From NCBI GenBank assembly GCA_029821515.1, contig JALGTD010000006.1:1-19151 (forward strand): DNA of 19,151 nt. Direction: 5' to 3'. The position numbers were made by a program, and so were the translations under genes. Below, piece by piece: positions 1-7,427 of this stretch (its first letter is position 1; every line of letters begins with the position of its first letter). The notes under the pieces were generated by a model. It ran no database searches. It worked only from the letters and a program-made list of their open reading frames with translations, and had not been told where the DNA came from. The DNA comes from Candidatus Zipacnadia bacterium. GTDB taxonomy: Bacteria > Armatimonadota > Zipacnadia > Zipacnadales > Zipacnadaceae.

Positions 1-724
1 TTCTCCTCACACGAAACGCCCGAGAATATCATCAAGATCATTGACTCGGGCCTGTTTGACGGCATTATCTGCCAGTATAACCTGCTCGACAGCGCGCCGG
101 GCAGCGGCGGCCATGCCGCCGGCTCAGGTAACGAGCCGGTCATTGCCCATGCCCATGAGAAAGGGATGGGGGTGCTGATTATGGGTACAGTAGCCGGGGG
201 GCGACTGGCGATGGTCTCCTCCGAGCAGCTCAAGGAGATGATGCCCGGAACTACTACCACTGTCCCCGACCTGGCTATCCGCTATGTGCTGGCTAACCCC
301 GGAGTCACCTCGGCGATGTCGGGCATGAACACGGTAGAGATGGTCGAGGAGAACTGTGCTTCGGCCAGCCACGAGCAGCCTCTTACCGAGGCTGAATATG
401 AGCAGATCCGCAAGATTGTGGAACGCAACGAGAAGCTGGCGGAGTTGTATTGTACTGGAACGCAACGAGAAGCTGGCGGAGTTGTATTGTACTGGTTGCA
501 ACTACTGTCAGCCCTGCCCACAGGGTGTGCCAATACCCAAGATATTTGAGGCGATGAACTACCATCGTGTCTGGGGCATGACTGACCATGCCAAGAATAT
601 GTATAGCAAGCTGGATGTAAACGCCGAGGCCTGTGTGGAATGTGGGGAATGCGAGGAGCAGTGCCCGCAGGATATTCCTATCATTGAACAGCTTAAAGAG
701 AGTCACGCTGCGCTCAGTGAATAG
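1..724 (+). pseudogene. aldo/keto reductase with C-terminal 4Fe-4S domain, 5'-truncated by the window and frameshifted
   Basis: The reading frame is open from base 1 and shows the C-terminal half of an aldo/keto reductase barrel (ICQYNLLD, MGTVAGGRL, AIRYVLANPGVTSAMSGM), up to the residues NEKLAELYCTG near 456. A 37-bp tandem duplication (copies at 420-456 and 457-493) then shifts the frame. The original frame runs on as unrelated sequence to a stop at 549. The shifted frame continues as CNYCQPCPQGV and ACVECGECEEQCPQ, ending at TAG 722-724. Removing one copy joins both parts into a continuous COG1453-type protein: an NADPH-linked reductase barrel followed by a ferredoxin-like tail. The two Cys clusters are expected to bind an iron-sulfur cluster (family knowledge). 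A second aldo/keto reductase starts 51 bp downstream and is probably co-transcribed. The lesion may be a real mutation or an assembly error. I am sure of the family and the frame break, not of its cause. Confidence 0.87.
419..495. repeat. 37-bp perfect tandem duplication inside the aldo/keto reductase gene
   Basis: Bases 419-458 are identical to 456-495: 40 matching bases at an offset of 37. The unit begins GGAACGCAACGAGAAG and ends TTGTATTGTACT. As 37 is not a multiple of three, the second copy shifts the coding frame by +1. Bases just outside differ (418 versus 455; 459 versus 496), so the duplication is sharply bounded. Confidence 0.97.
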
Positions 725-775
725 TACCGTTACTGGCTAATAAGATATCCCGAAACAGGAGGGAAGTAAGCGACT

Positions 776-1777
776 ATGGAATATGTCAAGTTTGGGAACA
801 GCGGCGTGCAGGTCTCCCCGCTCTGTCTGGGCTTTGTGGATCTGCCCAATCGAGTTGAGGAGGATGAAGCGGTTGGTGGAGTTCACGCGGCGCTGGATCA
901 TGGCATAAACTTCATTGACTGCGCCGATGCCTATGGGCAACATGGTGAAGAAGTTCTGGGGCGCGCCTTGCAGGGGCGCCGGGACGACGTGGTGCTGGCC
1001 ACCAAGTTCTGGGTACGAATGGGCGACGGACCAAACACTGGCGGCTGCTCGCGCCGGCACGTTATGCAGGCTGTCGAGGATAGCCTGCGCCGGCTGCAGA
1101 CCGACTACATTGATCTGTATATGCTCCACCATCCCGATCCCAATACGCCCGTCGAAGAGACGCTTTCCACACTGGATGTGCTGGTGAAGCAGGGCAAAGT
1201 GCGCTATATCGGAGTCTGTAACCACTATGCCTGGCAGATGGCTCATATGCTTGGTGTCAGTGCCCGGCACAACTGGGAGCCGCTGGTTTGTATCCAGTGT
1301 CGCCATAACATTATTGATAGGGTTATCGAGAACGAGACTATCCCGTTCTGCGAGCGGTTCAACATTGCTACTATGATTTACGGCCCGCTGGGTGGGGGAC
1401 TACTGACGGGGCTTTACCAGCGAGACAAGCCGCTTCCCGAAGGTGCCCGCTACGGGCGATCGAAGTCTGCAACAGAAGAGGAGTGCGGCGAGAATTTTTT
1501 CGATATTCTCGATGGGTTACAGGAGATTGCGGGCGGCTATGGGATAAAGCTGACAGATTTGGCCTACGCATGGCTACTGGCCAAGCCCTATGTCACTTCG
1601 GTCATAATGGGGGGTAGCCGCGCCGAGCACTATCAGGCGCTGTGGGACGTAGTAGAGGTAGAGCTGGATTCCGAGGACATCGAGCGGATTGATGAACTCT
1701 CCGAGACGCGCCGCTACCGGCCGTTTGCCAACCAGGGTATGATCCAGGGTGCGCCACTGGCGCTGAACTGGCTGTAG
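776..1777 (+). CDS. aldo/keto reductase
   Basis: A full-length 333-residue NAD(P)H-dependent oxidoreductase of the aldo/keto reductase family, cytoplasmic, acting on an unidentified sugar or aldehyde/ketone. It opens with the typical EYVKFGNSGVQVSPLCLG strand. The catalytic tetrad is complete: D48 and Y53 in FIDCADAYG, K77 in LATKF and H118 in LYMLHHPD. The cofactor-binding end of the barrel is seen in MIYGPLGGGLLTG and SVIMGGSRAEH. Unlike its upstream neighbour it has no Fe-S tail. The ATG is preceded by AGGAGGGA at 757-764 with an 11-nt spacer. It lies 51 bp after the broken Fe-S aldo/keto reductase, so the two probably form an operon. It is convergent with the glycerol-1-phosphate dehydrogenase gene. 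The substrate cannot be read from the sequence. Confidence 0.93.
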   Translation: MEYVKFGNSGVQVSPLCLGFVDLPNRVEEDEAVGGVHAALDHGINFIDCADAYGQHGEEVLGRALQGRRDDVVLATKFWVRMGDGPNTGGCSRRHVMQAVEDSLRRLQTDYIDLYMLHHPDPNTPVEETLSTLDVLVKQGKVRYIGVCNHYAWQMAHMLGVSARHNWEPLVCIQCRHNIIDRVIENETIPFCERFNIATMIYGPLGGGLLTGLYQRDKPLPEGARYGRSKSATEEECGENFFDILDGLQEIAGGYGIKLTDLAYAWLLAKPYVTSVIMGGSRAEHYQALWDVVEVELDSEDIERIDELSETRRYRPFANQGMIQGAPLALNWL

Positions 1778-1853
1778 GTGGCTTGAGCAGCGCAGGATCT
1801 TCTGCGAAAGTGCCATAACTACCGCCAGGGCTTCTGAGCGTGACAGACCGGCC

Positions 1854-1893
1854 AGTCAGCAGTCAAGGCTACTGGGCAGTTGACTCGCTGACT
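1854..1893. terminator. inverted repeat between convergent genes, possible bidirectional terminator
   Basis: AGTCAGC AGTCAA (1854-1866) pairs with TTGACT (1880-1885) and GCTGACT (1887-1893), giving a 13-bp stem with one bulged C at 1886 and a 13-nt loop. It straddles the stop codon of the minus-strand gene (1869-1871) and lies about 75 bp past the stop of the plus-strand aldo/keto reductase. There is no T-tract on either side, so an intrinsic terminator is only a possibility; it may stabilise RNA ends instead. Confidence 0.4.
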
Positions 1894-3287
1894 ACCCTCG
1901 CATCAGCGAATACTTCTTCGCGCAGCTCATCAAGCAGGCCCAGGTCGTAAGCCAGGTCCAGCACTGTATATCGGTCGCGGAAGCAGCTGGCGAAGTGGTA
2001 AGCGTTGACCAGTTCGGTGTCACTGATGCCCAGAATGGCTGCTGTGCAGGGGATGCCCGCTTTCTGGTAGATCCTCCGAAGCTCCTCGGCGGGTGTGAAC
2101 AGCGGCGCGAGTTTGCTCCACGTCTTGTCCGGCTTGTCGAGGAGTGCTGCAAGCTGACTGTGTAGCTCTTCATCTTCAGCGTATTTGCTCAGAGCAACTT
2201 CTGCGACTTCCTCGGCTGCGTGCGGCCCAATCAGCGGTGCATAATGGTCGCGGGTCTGGCGGGCAAACTCTTTGGCTGGCAAACGTCTGGCTGCTACCTC
2301 ATCCAGATCAATCTCGGCCAGGCGCGGCCAGAGCTGTTCGTAAAGTGCGGCGCAGATCAGATCCCCTACGGCCACCTGCAGGCCGTGCAGATTGCGAGTG
2401 CGCCCACGGACTGGCGCAATCATATCCCAATAGTGGGAAATCAGGTGACCTCCTCCTGACCCTGGCGAGGAAGTGTTGGCCATCTGCATAGCGATTCCTG
2501 CCAGTATTAGGCCGGCCGTCAGCACGGCAAGGGCCTGGGAGTCGCCCGAGTGGATGTCAGCAGCCACCGCGCGGCATTGCTGGTCGGCCTGGTCAACAAT
2601 TTGTGCAATCCACGGGCAGAAGTAGTCGCCGCGCAGCAGTGAGGCCAGCTTCCAGTCGGTGCTGCTGGGGGAACGCGAGATCAGATCGCCGACTCCGGCG
2701 GCCTGCATTTGCGTTGGAGCGCTGGCGATGACGTCAATGTCTGCGATTATTGCGACGGGTGGGGTTGCCGGAATCGCCTGCTTGATGGCACCGCAACGCA
2801 GGGCGGCGATACCCGAAGAATACCCGGTCATAGAAGCAGCCGTGGCCACCGATAGGTAGGGGATGGCCAGGCGGGTCGCGGCCAACTTAACGATATCATT
2901 TATCGTCCCGCTGCCCACCGCAATGAGATACTCACACCCCTCAGCTTCCCGCTGGACTATTTGGACTGGCTCGTCGGTGGCTTCGACATCGCTCTGCCCT
3001 GATTCTGGTTCAATCAACAACTTCCTAACGTCTTCACTATCCTGGTCAAGTATGATAGCAGCCACGTGGCCGGCGGCTTTGTATGTATTGGCGTCGGCAA
3101 CCAGCAGTGCAGCACCTGCCAGGTGTAGCTCGGTGAGCACCTCGGGAAGCTGGCTGAGCGCGCCCGGGGCGATGATTACCTGCTGGGTGGGAGTCTGGTG
3201 AAGCCGCCCGCACGAGCAGGACCGCTGCGCCTGCAGCAACTCCCTGATGCTGCTCATAAGTTGCTGATATTCGTCGCCAGTCATCAT
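1869..3287 (-). CDS. egsA: sn-glycerol-1-phosphate dehydrogenase family protein (AraM/EgsA-like)
   Basis: A 472-residue member of the iron/zinc-dependent glycerol dehydrogenase superfamily, closest in look to bacterial AraM/EgsA, which reduce dihydroxyacetone phosphate to sn-glycerol-1-phosphate. The N-terminus carries CSCGRLH (residues 24-30), then a Rossmann half with AVGSGTINDIVK (123-134) for dinucleotide binding. Metal ligands are predicted at D201 (GVGD), H281 (GGGHLISHYWDM) and H301 (LHGLQVAVG), all present. The usual acidic residue just before the first His is Gly here (G280). The start is the first of two ATGs, with GAGGGA upstream. It follows the Lon-like gene by 93 bp on the same strand and is probably in its operon. 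The family supplies G1P for archaeal-type or heptaprenylglyceryl lipids. I infer G1P chemistry, but related polyol dehydrogenation is possible. Confidence 0.82.
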   Translation of the reverse strand: MMTGDEYQQLMSSIRELLQAQRSCSCGRLHQTPTQQVIIAPGALSQLPEVLTELHLAGAALLVADANTYKAAGHVAAIILDQDSEDVRKLLIEPESGQSDVEATDEPVQIVQREAEGCEYLIAVGSGTINDIVKLAATRLAIPYLSVATAASMTGYSSGIAALRCGAIKQAIPATPPVAIIADIDVIASAPTQMQAAGVGDLISRSPSSTDWKLASLLRGDYFCPWIAQIVDQADQQCRAVAADIHSGDSQALAVLTAGLILAGIAMQMANTSSPGSGGGHLISHYWDMIAPVRGRTRNLHGLQVAVGDLICAALYEQLWPRLAEIDLDEVAARRLPAKEFARQTRDHYAPLIGPHAAEEVAEVALSKYAEDEELHSQLAALLDKPDKTWSKLAPLFTPAEELRRIYQKAGIPCTAAILGISDTELVNAYHFASCFRDRYTVLDLAYDLGLLDELREEVFADARVVSESTAQ

Positions 3288-3380
3288 TCAGTCTGCTTCC
3301 CTCAAGTCAGGTGATAGCACCCGATAGCAAGTAGGCCGGGGATTGGTACCACCACCGCCCCCAGTAGCGCCCGCCATCCG

Positions 3381-5813
3381 TTAGGACTCTTCGTTGGCCT
3401 CTTTCGCACCACCGCGGCCGTATTCTCTGAGCGTCCGGGCCATCTGGTGTAGGCGATCTTGAACTGCGTAATGCACAGTACCTTCGGGGTAATTGCCCTC
3501 TCCGTCCACCTCGCCGGCGGGCACACCGGTCAGGATCTCGAGGGCCTCGTCAAGGGTTTCCACCGCCCAGGTGTGGAATTGGCCGGCTTCAACTGCCTCG
3601 ACGACCTCTTCGCGCAGCATTATGTTGCGCACATTAGCAGCGGGGACCACCACGCCCTGGTTGCCAGTCAGTCCCTTGACCTTGCAGGCTGCAAAGAAAC
3701 CCTCGACTTTGCGGGTGACCTCGCCGATGGCCTGGACCGAACCGTGTTGGTCTACTGAGCCGGTTACCGCGATGTCCTGGCGCAGCGGCACGCCGCTGAT
3801 GCTGGAAAGCAGAACAAGCAGCTCGGCACAGGATGCGCTGTCTCCCTCGACGTGGCTGTAGCTCTGTTCAAAGCTGATACTGGCCGCACAGGACAGAGGC
3901 TGGTCGGAGGCATACTTCTGGCGCAGGTAGCCGCTGAGTATCAGGACGCCCTTGTTATGAATAGGCCCCGACAGCTCTGCCTCCCGCTCGATATTGACAA
4001 CCCCGGCAGTGCCCAGTGAGCTACGGGCGGTAATGCGAGTGGGCATCCCCATGGTGTAGTCACCCAGCACAGCAATATGCAAGCCATTTATCTGCCCAGT
4101 AACCTCGCCCTCGGTCTCGATTAGCAGTGTCCCTTGCTCAATCAGCTCCAGCAGGCGTTCTTCGACGCGGTTAGACCGCCAGATGAACTGTTCCAGGGCA
4201 TTCTGGACATCTTCGGCCTGCACCAACTCCCCGTTGCCATTACGGTCAGCCCAATAAGCTGATTCGCGCACCAGGTCCAGCACATCAACGAACTTGGTGG
4301 TCAGCTTCTCCTGGTCAGAAGCGGTACGAACTCCGTATTCAACGACCTTGGCTGCTGCTTCGGCAGAGAACGGTGGCAGATCTTCTTCGTGGCACTTTGT
4401 GGCGATGAAGCGAGCGTACGCCTGAATCGTCTCGTCACTGCGATCCATAGTGGTGTTGAAGTCGGCCTTGACCTTAAACAGCTTGCCGAACTCGTCGTCG
4501 TACTGGTACAGCAGGTAATAGACCAAGGGGCTGCCAATGAGCACCACCTTGATGTTCAGCGGTATCGACTCAGGCTCGAGGCTGACTGTGGAGATGAGTC
4601 GCATCTGGTCCTGGATGGACTCAATGCTGACTTGCTGGTTCTTCAGGCAGCGCTTTAGAGCTTCCCAGGCGAAGGGGCGGCGCAATACCGCCTCCGCCTC
4701 CAGGATGAGATAGCCGCCATTGGCCTGGTGCAGCGCGCCGGGCTTGATCATAGTAAAATCTGTGGTCAGCGCGCCCATCCGCGTCTGGTATTCGATCTCG
4801 CCGGTCAGGTTGTCGATAGTAGGATTCATCTCAAAGACCACCGGCGCGCCTTCGAGTCCCTCATTGATTATTAGGGCATTGATTCGGTATCGGTCGTAGG
4901 GCGTGTGTGCAGCGCCGATAAATGCCTCGGGAATGGGGAAGGAGGGAGTATGCTCCTCTCCGTCACGGAAACGGGTAACATTCTCGACCAGGTCGTGTTT
5001 CACGTGCTGGAAGTGTTTGACCACCGCTTCGCTTTTTTCGTATTCTTGGATCAGTTCGTCAATCAGGTGGCCGGTGGCGAACTGAATAGTCTGTCGGTCA
5101 AGTTGTCGCAGGGCCTTGCGCGCTTGCTTCTCTCTGCGGCGCAGCTCCTGCATAAGATCCACCAGTTCGTCCTGGAGTTGCTCGCGCTTCTTGTCTAACT
5201 CTTCGCGCTCTTCTTCGCTCATCTCCTCGTATTGTTCGGGCGTGATTACTTCGCCTTTAGGGGCTGGGGCGACGACCAGGCCGCCGGGACTGCGTCCGAT
5301 GGTAAAGCCGGCCTCTTCCGCATTCTTCTCGAAGCCCTGCATCTCACGAGCGCGCTCTTCGCGGAATTCGCTTAGTAGTTCGTCGCGCTGGTCCTGGTAT
5401 TCATCGCTGTCGAAGACATGTTCGATAGCCTGGGTTATATCTTCAATGAGTTCGTCAACGTCGTCGGCAAGTTGCCGGCCTGCGCCGGGGTCTAACTGCA
5501 GAGCTACCGGCGAGCGCGGATCGTGGAAGTTATACGCATAGCACCAATCAGAAGGCGCCGGCTGCTCGGCGGCAATGGCCTCCAGCGTCTGGCGGGTGAG
5601 TGTCGTCCGCCCCGATCCTACCGGCCCCAGCACAAAAACGTTATAGCCCTCACTGGGAATAGTCGCCCCGAAGTCAACTGCTGCCACGGCTCGCTGCTGG
5701 CCGATTGGCTCGGTCGCCGGCTCCAGTTCAGCGGTACTCTCCATCCCCAGGCTGGCTGGGTCGCATACCCAGCGCAGCTTCTGGAAAGGAACTTCAAAGT
5801 CATTGATGCTCAA
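3381..5813 (-). CDS. ATP-dependent Lon-like protease (COG1067 type)
   Basis: An 810-residue AAA+ serine protease. The N-terminal ATPase half has a P-loop-like GPVGSGRTT at 63-71, with Arg where the Walker A Lys usually sits, and a Walker B-like GGYLILEAE at 366-374. A charged coiled-coil insertion (about 125-250; EEMSEEEREELDKKREQL) lies between them. The C-terminal S16 peptidase domain has the Ser-Lys dyad S659 (EGDSAS) and K702 (GEVTRKVEG), 43 residues apart as in Lon. There is no Lon substrate-binding LAN domain, consistent with the LonB/YcbZ-like class rather than classical Lon. It starts at TTG (5811-5813), with GAGGTGA at 5820-5826 six nt upstream. It likely degrades damaged cytoplasmic proteins; substrates are unknown. 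A 279-bp gap separates it from hflX upstream, so it may have its own promoter. Confidence 0.9.
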   Translation of the reverse strand: MSINDFEVPFQKLRWVCDPASLGMESTAELEPATEPIGQQRAVAAVDFGATIPSEGYNVFVLGPVGSGRTTLTRQTLEAIAAEQPAPSDWCYAYNFHDPRSPVALQLDPGAGRQLADDVDELIEDITQAIEHVFDSDEYQDQRDELLSEFREERAREMQGFEKNAEEAGFTIGRSPGGLVVAPAPKGEVITPEQYEEMSEEEREELDKKREQLQDELVDLMQELRRREKQARKALRQLDRQTIQFATGHLIDELIQEYEKSEAVVKHFQHVKHDLVENVTRFRDGEEHTPSFPIPEAFIGAAHTPYDRYRINALIINEGLEGAPVVFEMNPTIDNLTGEIEYQTRMGALTTDFTMIKPGALHQANGGYLILEAEAVLRRPFAWEALKRCLKNQQVSIESIQDQMRLISTVSLEPESIPLNIKVVLIGSPLVYYLLYQYDDEFGKLFKVKADFNTTMDRSDETIQAYARFIATKCHEEDLPPFSAEAAAKVVEYGVRTASDQEKLTTKFVDVLDLVRESAYWADRNGNGELVQAEDVQNALEQFIWRSNRVEERLLELIEQGTLLIETEGEVTGQINGLHIAVLGDYTMGMPTRITARSSLGTAGVVNIEREAELSGPIHNKGVLILSGYLRQKYASDQPLSCAASISFEQSYSHVEGDSASCAELLVLLSSISGVPLRQDIAVTGSVDQHGSVQAIGEVTRKVEGFFAACKVKGLTGNQGVVVPAANVRNIMLREEVVEAVEAGQFHTWAVETLDEALEILTGVPAGEVDGEGNYPEGTVHYAVQDRLHQMARTLREYGRGGAKEANEES

Positions 5814-6092
5814 GCGAAATCACCTCAACTAAGCTACAAGAGCTTACTGTTCATACTCCGTGATACTGCATATGATTCACAGCGGCGCGGTCACATATTA
5901 TCCACGAACCGTACCAATACCTCCTGCCGGGAGAAGACTTCTGCGAGATTGGGGAGTTAGGTCGGTGAAGAACTCCGCGAGTTGGTCAGATCGGCACTAT
6001 CTGGAATTGCGGGGAGCAACGCAAATTGGTGATAACCGACAACCAACAAGCAGCTACCACAGGGGCGTAGTTGCGTTCAGGCGGCTTCACGG
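5814..6092. other. intergenic region between hflX and the Lon-like gene
   Basis: This 279-bp stretch holds no credible gene. The short frames crossing it lack ribosome sites and recognisable sequence. It contains the Lon Shine-Dalgarno (5820-5826) and a small palindrome, AACTC-cgc-GAGTT (5971-5983). No hairpin with a T-tract after hflX and no convincing -35/-10 pair for the Lon-like gene could be found on the minus strand. Confidence 0.6.
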
Positions 6093-7403
6093 TCAGCTTT
6101 CAGCCACGACAAAGCGCTCCAGATTTCCAAATACTTCTTGGTCTACTTCGATCTGCGCTTCCACATAGTCGGCTTCGTACTGCTCGGTGATGACATGTCC
6201 TCGCTGGTGGATCATATCCAGCAAATCCAGGTGGTCATAGGGCAGGCGAATTGTCGCTGTAGTGCGCCGCTTGCGGACCAACTCGCGAAGAAATTCGGCC
6301 AATTCTTCCAGCCCCATTCCATTGGTTGCTGACAGCGGTACTGCATTGGGCAAGCGCTTGAGTCGCTCCCAGGTGGTCTCTGGGTCCTCGACCAGGTCCC
6401 ATTTGTTGAGGGCAGCGATATAGGGCTTGTCCAGTGCTTCCAGTTCGCCCAGGATTTGCTGGCTGGCGCGGTGCTGTTCCAGTGCCTCCGGGGCACTGGC
6501 ATCAACCACTTCAACTATGATATCGGCCTGTATAGCCTCTTCCAGTGTGGAGCGGAAGGCTGCAATTAGATTTGGCGGCAAATTGCGCAGGAAACCGACA
6601 GTATCGCTGGCCAGTACCGTAACGCCGCCGCCCAGATCTACCCGGCGAGTCGTCGGGTCCAGGGTCTCGAACAGACGGTCGTGGGCCTCGACCTCCTGTG
6701 AGCCAGCCAACGCGTTGAGGAGACTCGACTTACCAGAGTTGGTGTAGCCGACGATGCTGATTGTTGGCAGCCCAGAGCGGTGGCGCGCTTCGCGCTCGGT
6801 ATCCCGGCGGCTTGCTACCTCTTCCAGCTCGCGGCGGACTTGCCTGATGCGACGGCGCAGTTGCCGCCGGTCGGTCTCCAGTTGGGTCTCGCCAGGCCCG
6901 CGGACGCCGATGCCCAAAACGCGCCCTCCGCCGATACGCGACATCATCTTCCCGTGGCCGACCAGCCGTGGCAGCAGATAGGTAAGTTGAGCCAGTTCCA
7001 CCTGTAGTTTGCCCTCGCGGCTGCGGGCGTTCTGGGCAAATACATCCAGGATTAGCTCCACCCGGTCCAGCACTTTCCACTCCTCCAGCACATCCAGAAT
7101 ATTGTTAATCTGGGCTGGCCTGAGCGTGGCATTGAAGACCACCATATCTGCCTCATTGGCCTTGAGTGCCTCTCTGATTTCCTCCAGCTTGCCCTTTCCC
7201 ACATATGTCGCCTGGTGCGGCTTGCTACGGGTCTGGGTAATCACATCCACCACCGAGGCGCCGGCTGCCCGCACCAGTTGCAGCAGCTCCTGCATTGCCG
7301 ACTTGCTGGCGCCGGAATAGTCCTCGATGCCCACCAGCACTGTCCGCTCTGGCTCGAGTGTGATCTCTGCACGGCCAACAATTATTTGTTCGTCAAACGC
7401 CAA
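6093..7403 (-). CDS. hflX: ribosome-associated GTPase HflX
   Basis: HflX is a translational GTPase that splits stalled or stressed 70S ribosomes. Signatures in order: the N-terminal HflX domain (residues 20-165) with YVGKGKLEEI and the hallmark GIGVRGPGETQLETD (164-178); a basic coiled linker (179-210); and the G domain with G1 GYTNSGKSS (219-227), DPTTR, G3 DTVGF (268-271 region), G4 NKWD (333-336) and G5 SAT (358-360). I chose TTG at 7401-7403, giving 436 residues. An in-frame GTG at 7421 would place the AGGAGG (7413-7418) inside the coding region, whereas that AGGAGG is 9 nt ahead of the TTG and so decides the start. The upstream AlkP gene ends 24 bp earlier, so both are driven by the promoter at 9153-9181. 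Confidence 0.95.
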   Translation of the reverse strand: MAFDEQIIVGRAEITLEPERTVLVGIEDYSGASKSAMQELLQLVRAAGASVVDVITQTRSKPHQATYVGKGKLEEIREALKANEADMVVFNATLRPAQINNILDVLEEWKVLDRVELILDVFAQNARSREGKLQVELAQLTYLLPRLVGHGKMMSRIGGGRVLGIGVRGPGETQLETDRRQLRRRIRQVRRELEEVASRRDTEREARHRSGLPTISIVGYTNSGKSSLLNALAGSQEVEAHDRLFETLDPTTRRVDLGGGVTVLASDTVGFLRNLPPNLIAAFRSTLEEAIQADIIVEVVDASAPEALEQHRASQQILGELEALDKPYIAALNKWDLVEDPETTWERLKRLPNAVPLSATNGMGLEELAEFLRELVRKRRTTATIRLPYDHLDLLDMIHQRGHVITEQYEADYVEAQIEVDQEVFGNLERFVVAES

Positions 7404-7427
7404 TTCTGCCGTCCTCCTCACTGCCTG

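Noticed and set aside
3288..3377. 29-codon minus-strand frame (starting MAGATGGGGG) ending directly at the dehydrogenase ATG
   Set aside because: No ribosome site, no recognisable sequence, and too short to judge; position alone could suggest a leader peptide but nothing supports it.
3302..3526. Minus-strand frame with a hydrophobic end (LLGAVVVPIPGLLAIGCYHLT), possible small membrane protein
   Set aside because: Most of it overlaps the Lon-like gene in another frame, there is no good start, and the hydrophobic stretch is short.
5116..5541. Ser-rich 141-codon plus-strand frame
   Set aside because: Antisense of the Glu/Lys/Arg-rich coiled coil of the Lon-like protease; reverse reading of such codons gives Ser-rich frames.
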